Assembly (NCBI RefSeq): GCF_002752635.1
Contig: NZ_AYTW01000061.1
Coordinates: 27,652-91,651, forward strand
Direction: 5' to 3'
DNA from: Mesotoga sp. Brook.08.105.5.1
Lineage (GTDB): Bacteria > Thermotogota > Thermotogae > Petrotogales > Kosmotogaceae
DNA length: 64,000 nt
Part shown: one piece after another, positions 54,908-62,097 of the stretch
Position numbering within the stretch: position 1 is the first letter of the stretch
Layout: the number at the start of each line of letters is the position of its first letter
Notes under the pieces: model-generated
Databases searched by the model: none
Told to the model about the DNA's origin: nothing
Seen by the model: the letters and a program-made list of their open reading frames with translations, nothing else
Made by a program: the position numbers and the translations under genes

Positions 54908-55905
54908 CTTTTCATCTCCTTTTATACCATCACAGGTGCGTTGAAGAACTTCCGGCATCTCCAAGTCCTGAGGTATTGTGGAAGATATATTGATATATTC
55001 CGGGTTGGTTTCCACGAGCCACCTCATCAACCTCAGTTCATTCTCTTTCTTCTCTTCCTTCTTACCGGCCACGTCTATCTTCACCGTTTCAACCTGTCCG
55101 TAAGCCGTCTCTTCACTCAACTGAATGGGCTCCCCTGTTTTCTTTACGATCTCTCTTGCCTCTGCCCTAACCTCCTTAGCTGCCTCACTCTTCAAGAAAG
55201 CGTTCTTGATCTTCGCCTCGAAGTCGTCTCCGTTGTCAAAACACATCTTTCTGAAAGGGCAGTACCCGCAGGACGTGAAGTTCTGAGGAAAGTCATCTTC
55301 GGTTTCCTTCTGGTCAAGCTCGTTATAGACCATGAATAGAATCCGGGCTGGGCCTCCAACTCGTCCTCGCCGATAAAGAAATCAATCACCTCGAGGGAGG
55401 CGAGCAGGATAAAGCCGGCTTTGTTTACGTCTTTATCAAACCTATTGAGAGCCATTGAATAGGCGAAGATCTGTCTAGGATCGGGTCTCGACCAGCCAGA
55501 CTTGTAGTCATACACTTCAAAGCCGGAATCGTTCTTGCAGACTAAATCGATGATCCCACGGAAGAAGCAGTCCTCTGAGTCGAAGCCGGTAGGATTAAGC
55601 TCTTTCGTAAGACCGAATTTCAATTCCAGAGCCCTCGGGTTAAAACCCTTGAGAAGGCTCTTTCCTGAAGTGAATCTCCTGAAGGCGGTTTCGTAGTCAT
55701 CAATGAAATCAATCTTTTCGAGAGCTTTCTCGTTGTCCCCTGTCTTCACCCAAATTTCTAAAGCCTCGTGAACAGCCTTTCCTAAAATCATCGCCGGGGT
55801 CTCTGGCGCTTTCTCTCCCAAAACCCTATCGATATAGAACCGTCTGGGGCAGCGGAGATATGTATCAATTCGACTCCCACTTAAAGGAAGCAAGTGGTCT
55901 AGCAC
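54908..55905 (-). pseudogene. PD-(D/E)XK (RecB/Cas4/AddB-like) nuclease, frameshifted
   Basis: The first frame (55905 down to about 55345) gives SGSRIDTYLRCPRRFYIDRV, a GKAVHEALE helix, FRGIIDLVCKN and VYDYKSGWSRPD, i.e. motif II Asp and motif III D-x-K, then QIFAYSMAL. The rest continues in another frame from about 55335 as MVYNELDQKETEDDFPQNFT then SCGYCPFRKMCFD. The single Cys near the start plus the C-x2-C-x5-C trio gives the four-Cys iron-sulphur staple of Cas4/AddB nucleases. One frameshift near 55340 breaks the gene between catalytic core and cysteine trio. The 3' part reads on without a stop into the next gene. In intact form it would be a recombination or element-processing exonuclease. 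Confidence 0.75.
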
Positions 55906-56153
55906 AACTCTCCCTCCAATCTTGCGATTTGCTCATTGTAGAATGCGATGATTCTTTTCTTGGCCGCCGGATGGTCAACGAGTTCGTGTTCCGGATATTC
56001 TGCCGTTCCGTTATTGAAATGAACCATATAGGTGTTTTGGGATTCACCAATTCGAGTCTCCACCACGTCTCCCGGTGTAAAAGAGCCCAGATCGAGCTCC
56101 CATTCAAGGTAAACCTTATCGCCCGGGAGAAACATCACGTCAACACTTTTCAT
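55899..56153 (-). CDS. Small element protein, unknown
   Basis: The 84-residue protein starts at ATG 56153, after AAGGAGGGTTCAAG, and overlaps the nuclease start by 7 bases. The first 55 residues look like a small beta barrel (MFLPGDKVYLEWELDLGSFT, PGDVVETRIGESQNTYMVHF, then NNGTAEYPEHELV) of KOW/SH3 or Tudor-like look; the last 25 are a helix (AAKKRIIAFYNEQIARLEGEL). Family unknown; a nucleic-acid or protein-binding accessory of the nuclease is possible. Confidence 0.65.
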   Translation of the reverse strand: MKSVDVMFLPGDKVYLEWELDLGSFTPGDVVETRIGESQNTYMVHFNNGTAEYPEHELVDHPAAKKRIIAFYNEQIARLEGELC

Positions 56154-56190
56154 CTTGAACCCTCCTTGTGGTATAATTTTTCAGCATGAA

Positions 56191-56238
56191 ACTCAAAGGG
56201 TCTCTCTTCGGAGAGGCCTTATCTATACCCTTTGAGTC
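56191..56238. terminator. Nested hairpin between small genes of the element
   Basis: ACTCAAAGGGT pairs with ACCCTTTGAGT around an inner stem GGTCTCTC-TTCG-GAGAGGCC. The inner stem with AAAATTATACC downstream on the minus strand resembles a terminator; the outer arms make it a larger cruciform. It overlaps the end of the 56219 frame. Confidence 0.55.
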
Positions 56239-56401
56239 GCCTAACCTCTCTGTCAAAATCCTTAAGCTCGATCCATTTCTCTTTAAGCAACTCCTCCAAT
56301 TCCATTCTTTTCTCCTGATCAGCCCCCTTCATTTCTGACAAGATATTTTCCATCTCGTCAATGAGATCTTGTCGCTCTCCCGCAATGCTCAAAACGCCCA
56401 C
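56219..56401 (-). CDS. Small coiled-coil protein, unknown
   Basis: Up to 60 residues, strongly charged and helical (DLIDEMENILSEMKGADQEK, RMELEELLKEKWIELKDFDR). The start is unclear: GTG 56401, or a TTG four codons later following ATGAGGTG. It belongs to the minus-strand early cluster. No family recognised. Confidence 0.45.
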   Translation of the reverse strand: MGVLSIAGERQDLIDEMENILSEMKGADQEKRMELEELLKEKWIELKDFDREVRRLKGYR

Positions 56402-56520
56402 CTCATAATTCTCTTGGAATAGCTAACCCTTTTTTCGAGATCCCTTAACCTGACTTTGGTCTTCACTCTCTTTCCTCCTCTTGAGATAGAGTTCCGCTGA
56501 CCTCTCGGCTACGCGATTCA
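56398..56520 (-). other. Two overlapping very short reading frames
   Basis: One frame gives MNRVAERSAELYLKRRKESE then DQSQVKGSRKKG (32 residues, start near 56520, directly after the HTH-like gene). Another, from a GTG after GAGGAGGAAAGAGA near 56470, gives MKTKVRLRDLEKRVSYSKRI MRWAF. Both are basic. They may be real micro-proteins of the cluster or chance. Confidence 0.3.
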
Positions 56521-56706
56521 TTTCATCACCCTCATTACGCTATCGACTTTGTTTACGAGCTCACGCAGTCTATCTGGTTGATAGAACTTCACCTTTTCAT
56601 GAACTGCGTCGGGCTCAATCCTGTATCTTTCGACCAGAGCATGAATGAGCCTCGGATTGATCTTATTCTTCCTTGCAAATGATGTAATAGTCTCCAATAC
56701 AGCCAT
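56518..56706 (-). CDS. Small basic helical protein, first early gene of the element
   Basis: The 62-residue protein (FARKNKINPRLIHALVERYR, IEPDAVHEKVKFYQPDRLRE) starts at ATG 56706 after AAGGAGGTATCAA. The pattern of two to three short helices with R/K surface fits a DNA-binding excisionase or Cro-like regulator. Its position directly opposite the CI-like repressor, across the shared control region, supports that. No family match is claimed. Confidence 0.55.
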   Translation of the reverse strand: MAVLETITSFARKNKINPRLIHALVERYRIEPDAVHEKVKFYQPDRLRELVNKVDSVMRVMK

Positions 56707-56746
56707 TTGATACCTCCTTGCGTTCGCATTAAGTATATGCCTGCAC

Positions 56747-56900
56747 TACGAGTTATTCCGAACCACATTATTTGCAATAAAACATGCACGGAGGAATAAC
56801 TACGATATACTACGAATCGTTACAGGTTTTGCACTGTAGCTAGCATTATCAGCACGCTTTGATGATGTTTGCATCGTCTCGTTGCTTTATGCTAGAATTC
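56747..56900. promoter_or_regulatory. Divergent control region of the element with operator-like repeats
   Basis: ACTACGA occurs three times (56747-56754, 56801-56807, 56811-56817), and AGTTATTCC (56753-56761) is inverted as GGAATAACT (56795-56803). A plus-strand promoter TTGCAT-18-TAGAAT (56869-56898) precedes the repressor. On the minus strand a TATACT -10 lies at about 56735-56742, next to the first operator. This is the layout of a lysogeny-type switch. Confidence 0.6.
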
Positions 56901-56936
56901 ATACGAATTAGTTGATTTCATTTTTAGGGGTGTTCT

Positions 56937-57482
56937 ATGATCATTTCAGGAGCTAAACTCGCGGAGTATTACCGGAATAAATATTACAGCAGGAACAGCT
57001 TTGCTGCTGCAATAGGAGTAACTGAAGGTGCAGTGAGGAGGTGGGAAGAGGGTGCGAACGTGAAGAAAGTGCACGTTGACAAAATCTGCGAAGTACTCCA
57101 GATAGTTCCTGCCGATCTCAAATTGAAAGAAGTCCTGTTAGTAGGAAAGGGGAGCAGAAAAATTCCTGTGATCGTACTGCCTGCCAAAAGAATGGAGGTA
57201 GTTGATTACATGGTCTACGATTTTGAGGGTGTTTCAGTTATCGTCGTTGCGGATTCCAGTATGGAGCCTCTAATTGGAAATGGTGAGCACGTTTTCATTT
57301 CGGAAGCGAAAGAACCGGAAAGCGGCATGATTGCGCTCATAGAAGTGGAGGGACAATTATATCTGAGAGAGTGCAGGCTGTTTGATGGCAAGTTCATATA
57401 TATTGCACTCAATCCTGAAAAAGAGAATTTCAAAGAAGCGAAGATTATTGGAGAAGCTATAAGTAGGACAGTAAGTCTTTAG
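56937..57482 (+). CDS. CI-like repressor: XRE HTH plus S24 peptidase-like domain
   Basis: The 181-residue protein has an XRE helix-turn-helix (residues about 5-60: NKYYSRNSFAAAIGVTEGAV, RRWEEGANVKK) and an S24/LexA-like C-domain with the nucleophile region VVADSSMEPLIGNGEHVFI (Ser about residue 106). Where the general-base Lys is expected (about residue 143) the text reads GQLYLRECRL, with Arg rather than Lys at the best-aligning place. No Ala-Gly cleavage site is obvious in the linker. It may therefore not self-cleave. GGGGTGTTCT precedes the ATG. Expected role: repress early genes of the element. Confidence 0.8.
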   Translation: MIISGAKLAEYYRNKYYSRNSFAAAIGVTEGAVRRWEEGANVKKVHVDKICEVLQIVPADLKLKEVLLVGKGSRKIPVIVLPAKRMEVVDYMVYDFEGVSVIVVADSSMEPLIGNGEHVFISEAKEPESGMIALIEVEGQLYLRECRLFDGKFIYIALNPEKENFKEAKIIGEAISRTVSL

Positions 57483-57529
57483 CGGTCATTTTGGGGAAGC
57501 TGCGTACGAGATAATATGGGAGGTACGTA

Positions 57530-57847
57530 ATGAAGAAGAAAAGGGCAAAGGAAAGCGGACTGCCTGAAGTCAAAATCATTACTTACGAACTCAAAGGCAC
57601 ATTCAAAAAACAGTACTACTTCAAGCGCAAGACGATCGAAGAACACATGGCAGTGATGATGGCAGATGGCTATGCCGTTCAATCTCAAGCAAATGATGGC
57701 GGAGAGATTCGAATGTTCAAGACTTTCGCAAAAGTTGTGGCCTTCGGTGGTCTGGGGCTTCTGGGGAATAACCGATCTGCAAAGAAGATTTCCGTTACAT
57801 ACGTTAAGTCACCCGAAGAAGAGATTTCAACCAATCCTAACGAATAG
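57530..57847 (+). CDS. Small element protein, unknown
   Basis: The 105-residue basic protein starts at ATG 57530 after GGGAGGTACGTA. Its core KIITYELKGTFKKQYYFKRK, TIEEHMAVMMADGYAVQSQA then GLGLLGNNRSAKKISVTYVK shows a two-layer alpha/beta look with a central Gly-rich stretch typical of DUF-type superinfection or membrane-associated proteins. No family recognised. Confidence 0.6.
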   Translation: MKKKRAKESGLPEVKIITYELKGTFKKQYYFKRKTIEEHMAVMMADGYAVQSQANDGGEIRMFKTFAKVVAFGGLGLLGNNRSAKKISVTYVKSPEEEISTNPNE

Positions 57848-58152
57848 ACCACTCGAAAGAGCTTGAGACCATTTCCCGTCCTAAGGAGCTATGAGCGAGG
57901 AAAAAGGAACCGGGATTCTGAGATCCCTTCGGGTTGGGGTTATCAAGCAATTCTATAAAAGTGGAGAATAAATGGCTTTGAAGTATTGAAACTCAGTGCA
58001 CAGACATCAATTCATACCGCCTCAAAAATGGATTAGGAATGCGCAGCAATAAGCGTTATTCTCTCATATAGGGAAGCATACCTTAGTTTGGAAATTGGCC
58101 TGTTGGGGGATGGGCTATGGAACGAGGCTATTTTGACAACGGAGGTTTGACA
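57848..58152. other. Intergenic gap in the element
   Basis: No reading frame with a ribosome site before 58153. A short hairpin (GGGATTCTGAGATCCC, then CTTCGGGTTGGGG) sits near 57910-57940. Confidence 0.45.
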
Positions 58153-58770
58153 ATGAAAAAGAGCACGCTTCTTCTTCTTACTGTAATTGCCGCCTTAGTT
58201 GCTGTCTTGTTTTTGGTTATGACGGGGGTACTAGATGTTAGTAATAAAGAACTTAGTCAAGGAGAGCCGGAACCACCGGGCAATAATGAGCCTTTAGTTT
58301 TTGAGGGAACTCAAGGCACATCCGCTGAAGGAGCGGGGCTTAGTATAGAAATCTTTTTCGCAAAGAAAGCATTGTTTGTCACTGATTCAGAACTTAGAAA
58401 CATCGCATACTGGCGAAGTATATCGAAGGAAATGGCGTACCTTGAGGAATTGAATTGCGAGTACATTCGTTTTGGGGTAAGCGTTAGAAGCAAGCTAAAT
58501 GAAACGCTGAGCTTTTCTTACAAAGACTTCAAGTTGCAGACATTATTGGGAGAGATTATTTATCCAGATCCTTTATATGGAAAGAAATACTCCGAAGAAA
58601 TGAGACGGGAAGGTGAGCTGGCTCCTGCCGAGCAATATACATCTAGTTATGCTTCTCTATTCATCGCTTTTAAGACTCAAGATACTCCGAGATATTTAAT
58701 CTGGGAACCGCAAACGGAAAGAAAAACGGTCTTCAAGTTAGAGATAACAGAAGTTGAAGAAAGAGAATAA
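58153..58770 (+). CDS. Membrane-anchored or exported element protein, unknown
   Basis: The 205-residue protein starts at ATG 58153 after GGAGGTTTGAC and has a signal anchor (KKSTLLLLTVIAALVAVLFLVM, residues 2-24). A Pro/Glu-rich linker follows, then a domain of about 150 residues rich in aromatic residues (NIAYWRSISKEMAYLEELNC, FKLQTLLGEIIYPDPLYGKK). The layout resembles DUF4352-type extracytoplasmic lipoproteins but without a lipobox Cys. It could alter the host surface. Function unknown. Confidence 0.6.
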   Translation: MKKSTLLLLTVIAALVAVLFLVMTGVLDVSNKELSQGEPEPPGNNEPLVFEGTQGTSAEGAGLSIEIFFAKKALFVTDSELRNIAYWRSISKEMAYLEELNCEYIRFGVSVRSKLNETLSFSYKDFKLQTLLGEIIYPDPLYGKKYSEEMRREGELAPAEQYTSSYASLFIAFKTQDTPRYLIWEPQTERKTVFKLEITEVEERE

Positions 58771-58792
58771 AAGAGTCAAAGGAAGTGATCTT

Positions 58793-58918
58793 ATGTGGCG
58801 TGGCGACCTGATGAGAAAGTACAGAGCGGGAAATGGCAATCTAGCATTCATCTCCAATGAGAGAAGCTATGGAGTCCCGAAGTTGATCAATCATTGGCAA
58901 ATCTCCGCCATAAAATGA
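58793..58918 (+). other. Possible 41-residue frame
   Basis: ATG 58793, 6 bases after GGAAGTGA, opens MWRGDLMRKYRAGNGNLAFI then SNERSYGVPKLINHW. It could be a micro-protein or a fragment of a larger lost gene. Confidence 0.3.
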
Positions 58919-58973
58919 TTCAGTTCCGCAATATTCGAAATACTCATGAAAAGGGAGTCCATATACTGGAAGT

Positions 58974-59489
58974 ATGAAGAGGTGGTTTTCTACAATGAAA
59001 GGGGCGATAAGATTCTATAGGATGGAGAAGTTTTGGAAAAAACTTTCCGCACATGAAAAGGAATCTCTTTTGCAACTAGCTGGTGAATGGCTAATCAATG
59101 GCGAATATACTCCTGGATATATATCGGATGATCAAGAGATGGAAAATGTGCAACAGAAAGCAATTGATGTCTTCTGGTGCGTTTTGTCGGATTTGATTTC
59201 TGTTGATGCGAACCTTTCAGTTAAACTATATGAGTATCTTATTGGCGAGAAGAAAGCAGCCACAGTATTTTCCCTTTATTATTTGCACATATCGGCAATG
59301 AATGCATATAAAAAGTTAGAAATGCCAGAAAAAGCAAAGAAGGCGGCAACCGAGAACTTGAAACTCGCCTATAAGTTGAGGAAAGAGATAAAGAAAATCG
59401 GGATTCAGATCAATCCGTGTTTTCACTATATTTGTAAGTCAAATCCCGGAGACCATTGGGTAGAAAAGACAAGAGAATTGTTTCAGTAG
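58974..59489 (+). CDS. Helical element protein, unknown
   Basis: The 171-residue frame is largely helical (YRMEKFWKKLSAHEKESLLQ, LAGEWLINGEYTPGY, KAIDVFWCVLSDLISVDANL, YKKLEMPEKAKKAATENLKL). The C-terminal part looks like a TPR-type helix pair. The start is uncertain (58974, 58995 or 59022; no strong ribosome site). No family recognised. Confidence 0.5.
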   Translation: MKRWFSTMKGAIRFYRMEKFWKKLSAHEKESLLQLAGEWLINGEYTPGYISDDQEMENVQQKAIDVFWCVLSDLISVDANLSVKLYEYLIGEKKAATVFSLYYLHISAMNAYKKLEMPEKAKKAATENLKLAYKLRKEIKKIGIQINPCFHYICKSNPGDHWVEKTRELFQ

Positions 59490-59521
59490 GGCAGTTTATC
59501 ACAAAAAAGTGGAGGTGTGAG

Positions 59522-59815
59522 ATGGAAGAGAAGAAACAAGCAGCAAGAAAAGAGGTTGGAGCACCGGAGGTTCCTTCAGAAAGAACATTTTACGCAAATT
59601 TCGCCGGATTCAAGGTGGGCTTATACGATTTCATTATTGATTTCGGTAGGAATGATTTTTCTGGAGGTGTTATTGAGGAAAGCGTTATCAGAGTCTATTT
59701 GAGTCCCCAACACGCAAAGTCTTTCTACATGATCCTGGGTAAGCAGATACAGAGATATGAGGAACGATTTGGACAAATTATATTAGATGAAAAGAAGAGC
59801 AAAAAAGAAGGTTAG
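59522..59815 (+). CDS. DUF3467-family protein
   Basis: The 97-residue protein starts at ATG 59522 after GGAGGTGTGAG. It reads RTFYANFAGFKVGLYDFIID then ESVIRVYLSPQHAKSFYMIL and IQRYEERFGQI, matching DUF3467 (YANF, D-F-x-x-x-F, R-V-x-LSPQHAK, YE-x-x-FG). The function of the family is unknown; members often sit in mobile or accessory regions. The longer upstream frame is dropped. Confidence 0.75.
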   Translation: MEEKKQAARKEVGAPEVPSERTFYANFAGFKVGLYDFIIDFGRNDFSGGVIEESVIRVYLSPQHAKSFYMILGKQIQRYEERFGQIILDEKKSKKEG

Positions 59816-59819
59816 GCTT

Positions 59820-60149
59820 ATGCGCCCCGAGAAATTCAAAGGAAGACAAATATACTGGAAGACAGGACCTCATAGCCACACAAGAAACGTTCCAGTCGTT
59901 CTGTTTTATGAAAGTTGGAACCATGCAATAAGTGGGCATGATGAAATGTATGGCAGAGAATACGAGATCATGGATGTTATTGATGATCCAGACAGAAAAG
60001 ATGAATCGTGGAATCCTACCGTGAATGTCTATATTAAAGTTAATCGAACAGATAACTTAGTGATTTCTGTTGTGGTAGACTTTGAACATGAGGATTTTGG
60101 CTATGTCAAGACCGCTTATGGAGATGAGTATTGTGAAAACGACGATTGA
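59820..60149 (+). CDS. Possible toxin-like partner of a DUF2283 protein
   Basis: The 109-residue protein (ATG 59820; upstream frame to 59787 overlaps the DUF3467 end) has VLFYESWNHAISGHDEMYGR then EYEIMDVIDDPDRKDES, VNVYIKVNRTDNLVISVVVD. The order His, R-E-Y-E-I-x-D-V-I-x-D-P-D, then a beta hairpin ending in a V-V-V-D strand recalls DUF4258/BrnT-like toxins, commonly found with DUF2283 antitoxins. Its end overlaps the DUF2283 gene by about 20 bases. Function is inferred from layout only. Confidence 0.5.
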   Translation: MRPEKFKGRQIYWKTGPHSHTRNVPVVLFYESWNHAISGHDEMYGREYEIMDVIDDPDRKDESWNPTVNVYIKVNRTDNLVISVVVDFEHEDFGYVKTAYGDEYCENDD

Positions 60150-60411
60150 TGGCTATAACATCATCTATGACGACTATTCTGACGTTCTTTATGTGAAAGA
60201 ACGCGGGAAAATCTCGGATCGTGGAAAACCATTTGAGGACGATTTCATAATTCTCAGGAGAAATTCGCAGACTGGTGAAACGGTTGGTCTTACTCTCATT
60301 GATTTCTGCAAGTTATACAGATCTAATTATTTCAATGACAAAAAACTGCCATCCCCTTTCAGCATAGCACTCATTGATAAGATCGCTTCAAGACTTGACC
60401 GAGGTAAATGA
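60133..60411 (+). CDS. DUF2283-family protein, antitoxin candidate
   Basis: The roughly 92-residue protein (GTG 60133, 9 bases after GGAG; ATG 60124 also possible) has the DUF2283 core NIIYDDYSDVLYVKERGK then FEDDFIILRRNSQTGETVGL and TLIDFCKLY. DUF2283 proteins are small and often next to DUF4258-type toxins. It overlaps the upstream gene, so the two are translationally coupled. Confidence 0.7.
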   Translation: MKTTIDGYNIIYDDYSDVLYVKERGKISDRGKPFEDDFIILRRNSQTGETVGLTLIDFCKLYRSNYFNDKKLPSPFSIALIDKIASRLDRGK

Positions 60412-61904
60412 ATTAAGGATTGCAGACTTCCCATTCAAAAAGAAGCGTGCCGCAATATACGCAAGATACTCGAGTCAGCATCAGACAGAGCTTTCAGTTG
60501 AAGGTCAAACTGAGCGAATACTCGAATATTGCAAGAAAAACGGTTTCGAGATCGTCAAGGAATATGCCGACCGGGGCGTTTCCGCATTTCTCATCGAAAA
60601 GAGGCTTGACTTTCAGAAACTCATCCAGGATGCTCTTGAATCAAAATTCGATTATATGTCATTGTCTGGAGCACAGCAGATTTGCCCGCTCGCACCTAGA
60701 TGCTCGGAAATACAAAGAGCTTTTAGCTGAATACGGAATCAAAGTCATATCTGTGTCCGAACCTTCAATTGAAGGCCCCGAAAACATTCTTCTGGAATCG
60801 AATCAAGAAATGCTGGCCGAGTATTTCGCTGCGAAACTTGCGAGAGACAGTATGAGGGGAATGATCACGAAGGCGAAGAAAGGCCAATACTTGGGAGGGA
60901 TCGTTCCTTTCGGCTATCGAAAAGTTAAGGTCTCTGAAAAGGACTGGAGCTTTGAAAAAGAGGAGAAAGAAGCTCAAGTGGTAAGAGAGATCTTTGAAAT
61001 GCGGGTGGAGGGCGTTCTTACGATGCAGATAGCCCGCTACGTAAATCAATCGGGGTGGAAAACCCGAAGGGGGAAGGCTTTTACAAACGCCTCTATCGAC
61101 TGGGTTATTTCGAATCAAAAACATAAAGGCGTTTACTCCTTCAACGATCGAAAAAAGAAGGGCCGGTTTAATTATTACAAAGGCGAGGTAGTCCGCGCGG
61201 ACTTACCCAAGCTGGCTATCGTGCCACCCGACCTCTGGCAAAGGGTTCAGAAAATGCCGGGCATTCAGAAAGAGTCGAGACTCCTCTATCTCCTGAAAGG
61301 CAAATTGATCTGCGGCGATTGCGGCTTCGCTCTCTCGGGTGGGTCTTACGGAGGCGCAAAAAACAAAGGTGGTTCCTACTACTGCTGGAACTGTCGTAAA
61401 CGCCATAATAAATACCATAAAATCGGCAGAGACAAGATAGCAAATGTAATCGTTCACTATCTCAGAGAACAGGTCTCGAATGTTGACGTTCGAGCCGTCA
61501 CGGATATGGCAAATGAGAAGATCGAATGTCAGTCACAAAAGGGAAGAGTGGAAGAGATTGCCAATGAAATCCAAACAATAGAAACGGCCATTCAAAACAT
61601 AACAAGAGCCGTCGAATCTGGAACTTATTCCCAGAGTCTCTTAAATCGTCTTTCAGAACTCGAAAGAGACAAAGAGAAGTTGCTTGAGGAAAGAACGAAG
61701 GTCAGACTTCAGCAGGTGCGCTTCTCAAAGGTCACTGTCGATGAAATGAAGGACTTCCTTGACACCTTTCTCGGCGACGATTCATTTGCCGCTCATAAAG
61801 ACCTCGTTGATTTTACCCTTTCAAGTGCAAAGATAATATGGAAAGACCCCCGAATCGTTGAAATGGCATCGATCTTCGGCACTCAGAAGATCCCGCTCCT
61901 TTGA
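60374..61904 (+). pseudogene. Large serine recombinase/integrase, frameshifted
   Basis: The N-terminal resolvase domain reads AAIYARYSSQHQTELSVEGQ (catalytic Ser in the YARYSS stretch) through YADRGVSAF to KFDY at about 60655. The frame then breaks; from about 60685 another frame continues RFARSHLDARKYKELLAEYG, IKVISVSEPSI, the recombinase domain PFGYRKVKVSEKDWSFEKEE ... TRRGKAFTNASIDWVISNQK, a zinc ribbon (CGDCGFALSGG ... YYCWNCRKRH) and a coiled coil, to TGA at 61904. Between the breaks the bases for IVWST are still visible in a third frame, so at least two small indels occurred. The intact enzyme would be about 500 residues and integrate the element. The first frame has no clear start codon with ribosome site. 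Confidence 0.85.
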
Positions 61905-61939
61905 TCCGTGGTGTTGAAGGTGCAGGGCTTCCTGACCAG
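61904..61939 (+). repeat. Right arm and attR core of tRNA-Pro element
   Basis: ATCCGTGGTGT (61904-61914) is the exact inverse of the left arm at 54286-54296; GCTTCCTGACCAG (61927-61939) is the second core copy. It overlaps the stop codon of the recombinase gene. Confidence 0.85.
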
Positions 61940-61940
61940 A

Positions 61941-61970
61941 GCAGGCCCTTCAGGGTCTGTTTCTTTTTTG
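61941..61970 (+). terminator. Original terminator of tRNA-Pro, now separated from it
   Basis: CAGGCCC-TTCA-GGGTCTG is followed by TTTCTTTTTT. It starts 2-3 bases after the attR core, which is where the terminator of the tRNA would be before insertion. Confidence 0.8.
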
Positions 61971-62097
61971 TGAGAACCAGGGGCAATCACCTGGCTCTCC
62001 AGATGATCGTTTGTTTGAGTTGATCTGCTAGAATGTTCTTACAGAGAGTAGTTCTCTTTGTCTTCTCCTCTGATCGATCGATCTGGAGGTGGAACAA

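Larger units (their letters stand above)
54281..61939. mobile_element. 7.66-kb integrative element in tRNA-Pro
   Basis: The element is bounded by 13-bp direct repeats and sits exactly between tRNA-Pro and the tRNA's former terminator. It carries, left to right, minus-strand early genes (nuclease, small proteins), a divergent control region with a CI-like repressor, plus-strand accessory genes, and a large serine recombinase next to the right end. No capsid, tail, packaging or conjugation genes are seen, so it resembles a small phage satellite or minimal integrative element. At least three genes are frameshifted. Confidence 0.85.

Noticed and set aside
54908-55905. Cas4 of a CRISPR adaptation module
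   Set aside because: No cas1, cas2 or array nearby; the nuclease sits among small element genes and fits element recombination better.
56937-57482. Host LexA
   Set aside because: It has an XRE-type HTH rather than the LexA winged helix and lies in the centre of the integrated element.
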